Origin: Bathynomus jamesi
Lineage: Eukaryota > Arthropoda > Malacostraca > Isopoda > Cirolanidae
Assembly (NCBI GenBank): GCA_023014485.1
Contig: JAJOZX010009451.1
Coordinates: forward strand, 1-64,000
DNA: 64,000 bases
Direction: 5' to 3'
Part shown: positions 25,072-37,000 of the stretch, piece by piece
How the letters are laid out: the number at the start of each line of letters is the position of its first letter
Position numbering within the stretch: position 1 is the first letter of the stretch
The notes under the pieces: model-generated
What the model saw: the letters and a program-made list of their open reading frames with translations, nothing else
Told to the model about the DNA's origin: nothing
Database searches by the model: none
Translations under genes and position numbers: made by a program

Positions 25072-25998
25072 CAGGGTGGGCGGAAAGTAGCTCCCTATTT
25101 TGGATTGGTAAAAAAATACGTATATTATCCATTTATTTCAGAAGAAATAATATGAAAAGGTAGGCATACATGGTAGGTTTTCTCTAAAATTCAATGGGGC
25201 TCCAACTCTTTCCACCAGCTTCTGGAGCCGCCCAGGAATGGCGTCCACTGACTTTAGCAGGAACTCCGGCGGGATGGAGGACATGACTTCCCGAATTCGG
25301 TCCTCCAGTTCTTCCAATGTCCTCGGTTTGGTGCGGTAGACTTCTTCCTTTACCCACCCCTAAAGAAAGAAGTCGCACGGTGTCAAGTCGGGGCTCCTGG
25401 CTGGCCATTGATGTGGACCACGACGACCCATCCAACGCCCAGGGAAGTGGGCATCCAGCCACTCACGGACAACAAGATCGAAGTGCGGAGGGGCGCCATC
25501 TTGCATAAATATCAGATCGTCGATGTTCTCCCATGTGCTGACAACCGGCCAGACCTCGTTTCGCAACATAGCAAGGTACCGCTCAGCATTCATGGTGTTG
25601 CGCAGAAGGAACGGGCCCACAACCTGATCTGAGGTCATACCACACCACACCGTTACACTGAACCGATTCTGCCGTTTTTCAGCGGTAACCGTGCGACTTC
25701 TTTCTTTGGGGGTGGGTAAAGGAAGAAGTCTACCGCACCAAACCGAGGACATTGGAAGAACTGGAGGACCGAATTCGGGAAGTCATGTCCTCCATCCCGC
25801 CGGAGTTCCTGCTAAAGTCAGTGGACGCCATTCCTGGGCGGCTCCAGAAGCTGGTGGAAAGAGTTGGAGCCCACATTGAATTTTAGAGAAAACCTACCAT
25901 GTATGCCTACCTTTTCATATTATTTTTTCTGAAATAAATGAATAATATACGTATTTTTTTACCAATCCAAAATAGGGAGCTACTTTCCGCCCACCCTG
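25072..25998 (-). mobile_element. Fold-back Tc1/mariner-type element in copy 3
   Basis: 927 bp, same LTR position and TA site as in copies 1 and 2. Arms 25072-25381 and 25688-25998, loop 25382-25687. One T is lost near 25195 in the left arm (caatggggctcc), which shifts the last codons of the transposase relic. Confidence 0.92.
25184..25687 (-). pseudogene. Truncated Tc1/mariner-type transposase (copy 3)
   Basis: Same catalytic-core relic and same premature stop after FFL (25360-25362) as in copies 1 and 2. An extra 1-bp deletion near 25195 changes the end of the C-terminal segment. Confidence 0.84.
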
Positions 25999-26284
25999 TA
26001 TATCACAATGTCAGTTAATTATTTATATTCAAATATTTATTTTAATCTAATACCATGTCCATTTACAAATAAACAATAGAAAACCAAGGGTTATATTTTC
26101 CACTTTTGGTACTGTCGCAGTTTCGCCTAACGGACTCAATACGGCTAGTGAGATAATCACTGGTTGGCACTTAACTAGCGGCAGTGCTTATGGCTACATC
26201 ATCCAGGTTAACCTATACCGGATAGATGCGCTACGGTCCCAAGCCGTAGCTTGCCTAGGCCAACGACGACGACGTAAACCAACA

Positions 26285-28656
26285 CTATGATCGACATTTC
26301 AGTGAAATTTTACGTCGATTTTTGAATTACTTTGGCATTATATTGTTGAAAACAGTAGATAAAGCAGTTTTTTATCAATAGTTTCTTATTCGAATGAAAA
26401 ATACTGAAAAAGATAAGTTATGTTTTATCATAAGAAAATTGCACAAAAAGTGTTCAAAACACGGAGGAAATCACTTTTTGGTACAAAATTTTCATTTCAT
26501 TAACATCGAATTTTAGTGGTAATTTTGGACGATTTTTGTCTAGTTTTCGATATATATTGTACAAAACTATAAACTAAAGCACATTATAGCCAAAAATTAC
26601 TAATTCCAGGTAATATTTTGAAAAAAATCAACCGTATAGATGTTAATTATAGTCCCATTTTCATTTCTAAATCTAAAAATAGGCTAAATGATCCGATTTT
26701 AAGCTAAAATTTGCGTAGTATTTAATGTTGGTATATCATTTCACGAATTTCATTCACTTTTTACAATATTTTAGGGCTACATTAAAGATTGTCTAAAAAT
26801 GGATCTTAAAACATGGAAAAAATCGACTTTTTCCAGTAATTTTTGCCTTACTATGATCGACATTTCAGTGAAATTTTACGTCGATTTTTGAATTACTTTG
26901 GCATTATATTGTTGAAAACAGTAAGATAAAGCAGTTTTTTATCATAACTTCTTATTCGAATGAAAAATACTGAAAAGATAAGTTCAAGTTTTATCATAAG
27001 AAAATTGCACAAAAAGTGCTCAAAACACGGAGAAAATCACTTTTTGGTACAAAATTTTCATTTCATTAACATCGAATTTTATGAAATGTTTTGACGATTT
27101 TTGTCTAGTTTTCGATATATATTGTACAAACTATAAACTAAAGCACATTATAGCCAAAAATTACTAATTCCAGTTAAATATTTTGAAAAAAATTCAACCG
27201 TATAGATGTTAATTTATAGTCCCATTTTCATTTCTAAATCTAAAACTAGGCTAAATGATGCGATTTTTAAGCTAAAATTTGCGTAGTATTTAATGTTTGT
27301 ATATATCATTTCATGAATTTCATTCACTTTTACAATATTTTAGGGCTATATTAAAGATTGTCTAAAAATTGGATCATAAAACATGGAAAAAATCGACTTT
27401 TTCCATTAATTTTTTGCCTTACTGATCGACATTTCAGTGAAATTTTACGTCGATTTTTGAATTACTTTGGCATATATTGTTGAAAACAGTAAGATAAAGC
27501 AGTTTTTATCATAGTTTCTTATTCGAATGAAAAATACTGAAAAGATAAGTTCAAGTTTTATCTTAAGAAAATTGCACAAAAAGTGCTCAAAACACGGAGA
27601 AATCACTTTTTGGTACAAACAGTTAAATATTTGAAAAAAATTCAACCGTATAGATTTAATTTATAGTCCCATTTTCATTTCTAAATCTAAAACTAGGCTA
27701 AATGATGCGATTTTAAGCTAAATTTGCGTAGTATTAATGTTGGTATAATCATTCATGAATTTCATTCACTTTTACAATATTTTAGTGCTATATTAAAGAT
27801 TGTCTAAAATTGGATCATAAAACATGGAAAAAATCGACTTTTTCCATTAATTTTTTGCCTTACTATGATCGACATTTCAGTGAAATTTTACGTCGATTTT
27901 TGAATTACTTTGGCATTATATTGTTGAAAACAGTAAGATAAAGCAGTTTTTATCAATAGCTTCTTATTCGAATGAAAAATATTGAGAAAGATAAGTTTAT
28001 GTTTATCATAAGAAAATTGCACAAAAAAGTGTTCAAAACACGGAGGGAAATCACTTTGGTACAAATTTTCATTTCATTAACATCGAATTTAGTGGTATTT
28101 TGGACAATTTTTGTCTAGTTTTCGATATTATTGTACAAAACTATAAACTAAAGCGCATTATAGCCAAAATTACTAATTCCAGTTAAATATTTTGAAAAAA
28201 ATTCAACCGTATAGATGTTAATTTATAGTCCCATTTTCATTTCTAAATCTAAAACTAGGCTAAATGTTGCGATTTTTAAGCTAAAATTTGCGTAGTATTT
28301 AATGTGGTATATATCATTTCATGATTTCATTCATTTACAATATTTTAGGACTATATTAAAGATATAAACTATAAAACTAAAGCACATTATAGCCAAAAAT
28401 TACTAATTCAGTTAAATATTTTGAAAAAAATTCAACCGTATAGATGTTAATTTTATGTCCCATTTTCATTTCTAAATCTAAAAATAGGCTAAATGATCGA
28501 TTTTTAAGCTAAAATTTGTGTAGTATTTAATGTTGGTATATATCATTCACGAATTCATTCACTTTTACAATATTTTAGGGCTACATAAAGATTGTCTAAA
28601 ATTGGATCTTAAAACATGGAAAAATCGACTTTTTCCAGGAATTTTTGCCTTACTAT
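26285..28656. repeat. AT-rich satellite array, block 4 (indel-rich)
   Basis: 2372 bp, no gene. The structure matches block 3, including the missing ~806 bp and the ccagttaaat-type junction (here acagttaaat, about 27618); the final truncated-unit junction is near 28364. Many single-base gains and losses are scattered through it, for example at 26417, 26628, 26733, 27424, 27722 and 28021. That is a far higher rate than in blocks 2, 5, 7 or 9 and suggests uncorrected sequence. Confidence 0.93.
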
Positions 28657-29106
28657 TGTAGTGAATACTCTATTTTAGTTTCAAGTTAAATGTTAATTTT
28701 AACCTTGAATTTCGGAATAGTATAAATCATTTTAAATTAGTTACCCATTATAATTCAATTGTGAACCACATTAATACTAATTTGAGTTACTATATTATAT
28801 TATTGTATGTAAACATAATTAATTATATATCACAATTGTCAGTTAATTATTTATATTCAAATATTTATTTTAATCTAATACCATGTCCTTTTACAAAATA
28901 AACAATAGAAAACCAAGGGTTATATTTCCACTTTTGGTACTGTCGCAGTTTCGCTAACGGATCAATACGGCTAGTGAGATAATCACTGGTTGGCACTTAC
29001 TAGGGCAGTGCTTATGGCTACATCATCAGGTTAACCTATACCGGATAGATGCGCTACGGTCCCAAGCCGTAGCTTGCCTAGGTCAACGACGACGACGTAA
29101 ACAACA
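28657..29106 (+). repeat. 5' LTR of copy 4 (indel-rich)
   Basis: 450 bp instead of 464, with scattered single-base losses (for example ctctattttag, tatatttcca, gtaaacaaca). It retains TG at the left end, ACA at the right and the 5'-specific T in cctaggTcaacg. Confidence 0.88.
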
Positions 29107-29341
29107 ATTGGTGACCCCGGAGCTGGATTACCCACCTTTTACCCGAATGACTAGGACTAGAATGTAACGTCGTTCGTGCCATCACCCCCTTCACCGAGCG
29201 ACTAGGACCAGACTGTAATGTCGCTCGTGCCCTCTGCCCCTCACCCCTGCCCGTGCGCTCTGTGCCTGCGCTCGTCTCAAACCTCCACTCCTTCGTTGGT
29301 AACCTGTCGTCTTGCTTGTATGTCAGCAAGCATAGGAGAAG

Positions 29342-30091
29342 ATGCCCTGACGACGCTGTGCCATCTCCCACTTGAGCGTAAAGCTCCCGTCTTCTGGCCG
29401 GGTGATCCATTTATTGGTTCCACCAAGTGGAAACACAATTCAACTTGGGAAGGATCACCGCTAGCAGGACGAAATACGATCATGTTTGTCCTCTCTACCA
29501 GCGAGCATCTCTGAAGTCCGTGACGTCATCGTGTCTACTTCCACGAGTGAGGACCCATACACGATCTGAAGTCTGCCATCCTGTGCGCACCACTGTCTCC
29601 GAGCGTGAGAAACTACATCAGTTAATCTCAAAAGAAGAAACTTGGAGACCGTAAGCCCACTCAAATGCTGAGGGCTATGCAGTGCGCTCTAGGCGAACGC
29701 GCACAAACCTCGATAAGGACATCTTTAGACAGTTGTTCTTGCAGAAACTTCCTCATCAGCTCAGCGTGTCTTGGCCACTATGGATCCTGCTACTCCAGTT
29801 GAGAAACTAGCAGACTGCCGACAAAGTAGTGGAGATTGACACAGATCCGGTCACAACGTGAACACACAATTGGAACTGGAGTTGAAAGTGAAAGAGTTAA
29901 GTCAACAACTCAACCACGTTTGTTCTCTGCTACAAAATCAACGGCAAAGAATCCATTCTCGGTCAAGATTTACGAAGAGGCATCGTTCGAGTTCCGGGAA
30001 GATCTGCTTCTACCACTCAAAATTTGGAAGGAAGGCTAGGAAGTGCATCTCCCTTGCAATTTTCGTCGAAAAACCCCAGCAGCGAGTCTAA
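29342..30091 (+). pseudogene. gag: Gag relic, copy 4, multiply frameshifted
   Basis: The region corresponds to the whole gag frame, from the ATG in gaagatgcc (an extra C follows at once) to the stop in agtctaatgg. At least ten single-base gains and losses chop it into short pieces in all three frames. The coiled coil, basic tract and C-x2-H-x9-C-x3-C finger can still be read at about 29858-30050. It has aaactacatcag (Leu) where other type I copies have aaagtacatcag (Val), a state shared with type II copies 7 and 9. Confidence 0.85.
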
Positions 30092-33000
30092 TGGCGTCTA
30101 GTACTCGCCCACTGCAACCTGTTATTCATAAGGACAGGAACTCTGGTGTCAATTTCGTGTTGATACGGAGCGTCAGTCAGTGCATTCCCTCAAAAATCTG
30201 GTCATACGCACTCGGAATCTCCGCCTCTATACGCTGCTAACGGTTCACGCATACCCACGACGGTACTCAGTCGCGTGAACTAAACTTGGGCCTTCACCGA
30301 TCCTTCAAGTGGATTTTCATCTGTGCTCAAGTGCAGATCCCATAATCGGCGCGACTTCCTCCAGCATTTCAAACTCCTGGTGGATCAACAGCGACGCTTA
30401 TGCGACAGGCCACACTGCATTCTGTTCTTGCCAAACAGGTGCCCTTCGGACGCCTCGAACTCTGCACTTTCCCTCGTTCCCCTAATTCCATGTACCAGTG
30501 CCTTTTCCAACGATATCCAGGAATTCTTCAACCTATGCAGATGGGTGATACCATTAAGCACACCATTACCCATCCATTACAACAAGGTCCCCTGGTGTTT
30601 GCAAAACCAGACGTCTTGCCCCGGACAAACTGAAAGCTGCCAAATCGAATTCCAGCTTATGATAGATCTTGGGATAATAAGACCTTCCAAAAGCAGTTGG
30701 TCCTCTCCCCTACACCTGGTCCAGAAGAAGTCAGGAGACTGGAGACATGTGGGGATTACCGGTTTTGAATTCGACAACCATCCCGGACCGATATCCGGTA
30801 CCAAATGTCCAAGACTTTACTTCTCTTCTCCACGGCAAATCTATCTTCAGTAAGATAGATCTCGTTAAGCCTTTCCACCACATTCCCGTAGAGCCTTCGG
30901 ATATTCCAAGACTGCAGTTTGTACACCATTTGGGTTATTCGAATTTGTGAAGATGCCGTTCGGGCTACGGAATGCTGCGCAAACCTTTCAGAGGTTTATA
31001 GATGAGGTCACAGAGGCTTAGACTTTGTTTATGCCTACATCGATGATTGCTTGTGGCCAGCTCAACGGAAGAGGAACATAAGGAACATCTTTCACTCCTC
31101 TTTCAACGCTTAGAACAATACGGTGTTACTATTAATGCATCTAAGTGTGTGTTTGCACAGCCAACCTTGAATTTCTTGGTCACACGATTTCGCAGCACGG
31201 AATTACCCCCCTTCAGGACAAGTGTGAAGTGATAAAAAATTACCCTATGCCAAATAATCAGCGTGAGTTACGTCGGTTTCCTAGGTTTGGTAAATTATTA
31301 CCACAAGTTCATTAAAAACTGTGCCAGTGTTCTTGCTCCTCTACACGCTATGATCACACACACACGCAAGGTACGAAATTGTTATGGTGTAGCGATAGTT
31401 TACAGGCGTTCGACAATGCCAAAAATGCTATCAATAGTGCATTGTCTTTGTCATTTCCTATCAGTGATGCCCCCCTAACTCTGACGGTCGATGCATCAGA
31501 TGTTGCGATCGGTGGAGTGTTGGAACAAACCATTAACGGTCAACAAGCACCCATCGCGTTTTACTCGAAAAAGCTGCAGCCAGCCCAAACGCGTTATAGT
31601 GCTTTCGGACGTGAACTTCTTGCTATTTACTTAAACGTGAAGCATTTTCAACATTTCCTTGAAGGCCGAGAGTTTTGTGTTTTTACCGACCACAAACCTT
31701 TGGTCACTGTCTTCAATAAAAACAGCTGTAACCACTCTCCCAGAGTCATCAGGCAACTCGATTATATCTCGCAATTTACCACAGATATCCGCCACATCAA
31801 AGGTGTCTTGAACACTCCAGCGGATGCACTTTCAAGAATAGAGATTACTTCTGTTACCCTCAGCTCTACACTGTGGAATGCTATTGCACAGGATCAAGAT
31901 AAGGATACGGAACTACAAGACCTGCTCAGAGAAGACTCCACTCACTCACTTTCCCTCAAGAAAATGAGTATGCCAGGATTGTCTGTGCCCCTCTATTGCG
32001 ACGTATCAACAGCTGCTATTCGCCTTTATGTCCCTCCATGTCACAGACAAGCAGTCTTCACGGATCTTCATAACCCCTCCCATCCTGGTATCCGTGCTTC
32101 GCAACACCTGGTTACCTCTCGCTTTGTTTGGCCCTCGATGCGGAAGGATGTCAAACATTGGACCAAAACGTGCCTTGCCTGCCAGCGTGCCAAAGTCCAA
32201 AGGCACACCAGGTCCCCCTTTGACGCATTTCCGCCCCCATCCCAGCGATTTGAGGTAATTCATGTAGACATTGTTGGCCCTCTTCCAGTGATTCAAGGCC
32301 AACGTTATCTGCTCACCTGTCTCGACCGCTTTTCCAGATGGCCTGAAGCCATCCCACTTTCTGATATCCAAGCGGACACTGTTGCAAGAGCCTTTCTTCA
32401 TGGATGGGTATCAAGATTTGGATTGCCGACAAAAGTCATCACTGACCAAGGTCGCCAATTTGAGTCTTCGCTTTGGAAGAAGTTTACCAGCTTGTTGGGT
32501 ACAGTACATGCGCATACCTGTGCGTATCATCCGCAAGCTAACGGCCTCGTCGAACGCTTCCATCGCCAGCTGAAGTCATCCCTTATGTGTCACGAAGACT
32601 CCCATTGGATGGATAAGCTTCCACTCGTTTTGCTTGGTATTCGCTCTGCATTTAAGAGTGATCTGAAGACTACAGCGGCTGAACTAGTCTATGGAACAAC
32701 ACTGCGGCTACCAGGTGGCTACTTCACTGCAGGGGATAAGTCATGCGATCCTACGGAATTCGCTCAAACACTTTCCTCTCACATGCAGTCCCTTCAGCCT
32801 GTTCCCCCTCGATTGACTAGCCAACAGAACATCTTTGTTTCCCCAGCCCTCCAATCTTGCACCCACGTTTTCGTTCGTGTACCTCTCCCAAAACGGCCTC
32901 TCCAATGTCCATATGACGGGCCCTATGAAGTTCTCCGACGTACGCGCAAATCATTTCTCATCCAGCGCGGTTCCAAGGTCGACAAGGTTTCTATCGATCG

Positions 33001-33094
33001 TCTTAAGCCTGCGTTTTTGGAATCAACCTTAAGCGAGGTACATGTAGCTACCAAAAAGGTCCATGGGAAATCTGTGTCGTTCGGAACTCTTTGA
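30043..33094 (+). pseudogene. pol: Pol relic, copy 4: broken protease/RT, open RNase H-integrase
   Basis: The protease and RT portion (to about 31,378) carries many one-base indels; for example the RT active-site codons read tcgatgattgctt, losing a base directly after YIDD. From 31379 to 33094 the frame is fully open for 571 codons and matches copy 6: the end of the RT connection, RNase H, the HHCC zinc finger, the integrase D, D35E core and GPY/F. The sudden change from dense damage to none is unlike ordinary neutral decay. Confidence 0.88.
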
Positions 33095-33117
33095 ACTTCC
33101 TCTCTGGTGGGGGAGTG

Positions 33118-33581
33118 TGTAGTGAATACTCTTATTTTAGTTTCAAGTTAAATGTTAATTTTACCATCTTGAATTTCGGAATAGTATAAATTCATTTTAA
33201 ATTAGTTACCCCATTATAATTCAATTGTGAACCACATTAATACTAATTTTATGTATACTATATTATTTTATTGTATGTAAACATAATTAATTATATATCA
33301 CAATTGTCAGTTAATTATTTATATTCAAATATTTATTTTAATCTAATACCATGTCCATTTTACAAATAAACAATAGAAAACCAAGGGTTATATTTTCCAC
33401 TTTTGGTACTGTCGCAGTTTCGCCTAACGGACTCAATACGGCTAGTGAGATAATCACTGGTTGGCACTTAACTAGCGGCAGTGCTTATGGCTACATCATC
33501 CAGGTTAACCTATACCGGATAGATGCGCTACGGTCCCAAGCCGTAGCTTGCCTAGGCCAACGACGACGACGTAAACCAACA
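33118..33581 (+). repeat. 3' LTR of copy 4 (no mariner-type insertion)
   Basis: 464 bp, uninterrupted; it reads attaattatatatcac, the empty site of the mariner-type element seen in copies 1-3. It carries C in cctaggCcaacg. Confidence 0.93.
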
Positions 33582-35537
33582 CTATGATCGACATTTCAGT
33601 GAAATTTTACGTCGATTTTTGAATTACTTTGGCATTATATTGTTGAAAACAGTAGATAAAGCAGTTTTTTATCAATAGTTTCTTATTCGAATGAAAAATA
33701 CTGAAAAAGATAAGTTTATGTTTTATCATAAGAAAATTGCACAAAAAGTGTTCAAAACACGGAGGAAATCACTTTTTGGTACAAAATTTTCATTTCATTA
33801 ACATCGAATTTTAGTGGTAATTTTGGACGATTTTTGTCTAGTTTTCGATATATATTGTACAAAACTATAAACTAAAGCACATTATAGCCAAAAATTACTA
33901 ATTCCAGGTAATATTTTGAAAAAAATTCAACCGTATAGATGTTAATTTATAGTCCCATTTTCATTTCTAAATCTAAAACTAGGCTAAATGATGCGATTTT
34001 TAAGCTAAAATTTGCGTAGTATTTAATGTTGGTATATATCATTTCATGAATTTCATTCACTTTTACAATATTTTAGGGCTATATTAAAGATTGTCTAAAA
34101 ATTGGATCATAAAACATGGAAAAAATCGACTTTTTCCATTAATTTTTTGCCTTACTATGATCGACATTTCAGTGAAATTTTACGTCGATTTTTGAATTAC
34201 TTTGGCATTATATTGTTGAAAACAGTAAGATAAAGCAGTTTTTTATCAATAGCTTCTTATTCGAATGAAAAATATTGAGAAAGATAAGTTTATGTTTTAT
34301 CTAAGAAAATTGCACAAAAAGTGCTCAAAACACGGAGAAAATCACTTTTTGGTACAAAATTTTCATTTCATTAACATCGAATTTTAGTGAAATGTTTGGA
34401 CGATTTTTGTCTAGTTTTCGATATATATTGTACAAAACTATAAACTAAAGCACATTATAGCCAAAATTACTAATTCCAGTTAAATATTTTGAAAAAAATT
34501 CAACCGTATAGATGTTAATTTATAGACTAATTTATAGTCCTAATCTAAAACTAGGCTAAATGATGCGATTTTTAAGCTAAAATTTGCGTAGTATTTAATG
34601 TTGGTATATATCATTTCATGAATTTCATTCACTTTTACAATATTTTAGGGCTATATTAAGATTGTCTAAAAATTGGATCATAAAACATGGAAAAAATCGA
34701 CTTTTTCCATTAATTTTTTGCCTTACTATGATCGACATTTCAGTGAAATTTTACGTCGATTTTTGAATTACTTTGGCATTATATTGTTGAAAACAGTAAG
34801 ATAAAGCAGTTTTTTATCAATAGCTTCTTATTCGAATGAAAAATATTGAGAAAGATAAGTTTATGTTTTATCATAAGAAAATTGCACAAAAAGTGTTCAA
34901 AACACGGAGGAAATCACTTTTTGGTACAAAATTTTCATTTCATTAACATCGAATTTTAGTGGTAATTTTGGACAATTTTTGTCTAGTTTTCGATATATAT
35001 TGTACAAAACTATAAACTAAAGCGCATTATAGCCAGAAATTACTAATTCCAGTTAAATATTTTGAAAAAAATTCAACCGTATAGATGTTAATTTATAGTC
35101 CCATTGTCATTTCTAAATCTAAAACTAGGCTAAATGTTGCGATTTTTAAGCTAAAATTTGCGTAGTATTTAATGTTGGTATATATCATTTCATGAATTTC
35201 ATTCACTTTTACAATATTTTAGGGCTATATTAAAGATATAAACTATAAACTAAAGCACATTATAGCCAAAAATTACTAATTCCAGTTAAATATTTTGAAA
35301 AAAATTCAACCGTATAGATGTTAATTTATAGTCCCATTTTCATTTCTAAATCTAAAAATAGGCTAAATGATCCGATTTTTAAGCTAAAATTTGTGTAGTA
35401 TTTAATGTTGGTATATATCATTTCACGAATTTCATTCACTTTTACAATATTTTAGGGCTACATTAAAGATTGTCTAAAAATTGGATCTTAAAACATGGAA
35501 AAAATCGACTTTTTCCAGGAATTTTTTGCCTTACTAT
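33582..35537. repeat. AT-rich satellite array, block 5
   Basis: 1956 bp, no gene; a short version of the array. After the first monomer start it follows the variant reading ctaaaactaggctaaatgatgcg, as in blocks 6, 7 and 9, whereas blocks 2-4 read ctaaaaataggctaaatgatccg there. The string ctaatttatagtcctaatc near 34526-34545 is nearly the same rare variant as at 18921-18940. The last truncated-unit junction is near 35237. Confidence 0.95.
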
Positions 35538-36001
35538 TGTAGTGAATACTCTTATTTTAGTTTCAAGTTAAATGTTAATTTTACCATCTTGAATTTCGGA
35601 ATAGTATAAATTCATTTTAAATTAGTTACCCCATTATAATTCAATTGTGAACCACATTAATACTAATTTTATGTATACTATATTATTTTATTGTATGTAA
35701 ACATAATTAATTATATATCACAATTGTCAGTTAATTATTTATATTCAAATATTTATTTTAATCTAATACCATGTCCATTTTACAAATAAACAATAGAAAA
35801 CCAAGGGTTATATTTTCCACTTTTGGTACTGTCGCAGTTTCGCCTAACGGACTCAATACGGCTAGTGAGATAATCACTGGTTGGCACTTAACTAGCGGCA
35901 GTGCTTATGGCTACATCATCCAGGTTAACCTATACCGGATAGATGCGCTACGGTCCCAAGCCGTAGCTTGCCTAGGTCAACGACGACGACGTAAACCAAC
36001 A
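35538..36001 (+). repeat. 5' LTR of copy 5
   Basis: 464 bp, TG...CA, with the 5'-specific T in cctaggTcaacg. Confidence 0.93.
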
Positions 36002-36235
36002 ATTGGTGACCCCGGAGCTGGATTACCCCTTTTACCCGAATGACTAGGACTAGACTGTAATGTCGTTCGTGCCCATCACCCCCTTCACCCGAGCGACTAG
36101 GACCAGACTGTAATGTCGCTCGTGCCCTCTGCCCCTCACCCCTGCCCGTGCGCTCTGTGCCTGCGCTCGTCTCAACCTCCACTCCTTCGTTGGTAACCTG
36201 TCGTCTTGCTTGTACGTCAGCAAGCATAGGAGAAG

Positions 36236-37000
36236 ATGCCTGACGACGCTGGTGCCATCTCCCACTTGAGCGTAAAGCTCCCCGTCTTCTGGCCGGGTGA
36301 TCCATTTATTTGGTTCCACCAAGTGGAAACACAATTCAACTTGGGAAGGATCACCGCTAGCAGGACGAAATACGATCATGTTTTGTCCTCTCTACCAGCG
36401 AGCATCATCTCTGAAGTCCGTGACGTCATCGTGTCTACTTCCACGAGTGAGGACCCATACAACGATCTGAAGTCTGCCATCCTGTGCCGCACCACTGTCT
36501 CCGAGCGTGAGAAAGTACATCAGTTAATCTCAAAAGAAGAACTTGGAGACCGTAAGCCCACTCAAATGCTGAGGGCTATGCAGTGCGCTCTAGGCGAACG
36601 CGCACAAACCTTCGATAAGGACATCTTTAGACAGTTGTTCTTGCAGAAACTTCCTCCATCAGCTCAGCGTGTCTTGGCCACTATGGATCCTGCTACTCCA
36701 GTTGATAAACTAGCAGAAACTGCCGACAAAGTAGTGGAGATTGACACAGCTCCGGTCAACAACGTGAACACACAATTGGAACTGGAGTTGAAAGTGAAAG
36801 AGTTAAGTCAACAACTCAACCACGTTTGTTCTCTGCTACAAAATCAACGGCAAAGAAGCCATTCTCGGTCAAGATTTACGAAGAGGCATCGTTCGAGTTC
36901 CGGGAAGATCTGCTTCTACCACTCAAAATTTGGAAGGAAGGCTAGGAAGTGCATCTCCCCTTGCAATTTTTCGTCGGAAAACCCCAGCAGCGAGTCCTAA
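36236..37000 (+). CDS. gag: Gag polyprotein, copy 5
   Basis: 254 codons, intact, with the same translation as copy 6 and the usual 52-base overlap with the pol frame. Confidence 0.88.
   Translation: MPDDAGAISHLSVKLPVFWPGDPFIWFHQVETQFNLGRITASRTKYDHVLSSLPASIISEVRDVIVSTSTSEDPYNDLKSAILCRTTVSEREKVHQLISKEELGDRKPTQMLRAMQCALGERAQTFDKDIFRQLFLQKLPPSAQRVLATMDPATPVDKLAETADKVVEIDTAPVNNVNTQLELELKVKELSQQLNHVCSLLQNQRQRSHSRSRFTKRHRSSSGKICFYHSKFGRKARKCISPCNFSSENPSSES

Larger units (their letters stand above)
20389..26284 (+). mobile_element. Ty3/Gypsy LTR retrotransposon copy 3 (type I, with nested mariner-type element)
   Basis: 5' LTR 20389-20852, primer-binding-like site from 20855, purine tract 24882-24893, 3' LTR 24894-26284; CTAT at 20385-20388 and 26285-26288. 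The left end lies 8310 bp from that of copy 2. Without the 927-bp nested element and TA it is 4967 bp, 9 bp short of copy 6. All nine missing bases can be located: seven in gag-pol and two in the 3' LTR. Confidence 0.95.
24894..26284 (+). repeat. 3' LTR of copy 3, split by a mariner-type insertion
   Basis: Parts 24894-25071 and 25999-26284 around the nested element. It carries C in cctaggCcaacg. Two single-base deletions (about 26010 and 26064) mark the start of an indel-rich stretch that continues to about 31.4 kb. Confidence 0.92.
28657..33581 (+). mobile_element. Ty3/Gypsy LTR retrotransposon copy 4 (type I, degraded 5' half, clean 3' half)
   Basis: 5' LTR 28657-29106, primer-binding-like site from 29109, purine tract 33106-33117, 3' LTR 33118-33581; CTAT at 28653-28656 and 33582-33585. 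The 4925 bp are 51 bp short of copy 6, and the losses fall in the first 2.7 kb. From about 31,380 onward the text is effectively identical to copy 6. There is no mariner-type insertion in the 3' LTR. The leader variant ctagaatg (about 29157) links its 5' half to copy 3. Confidence 0.93.
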
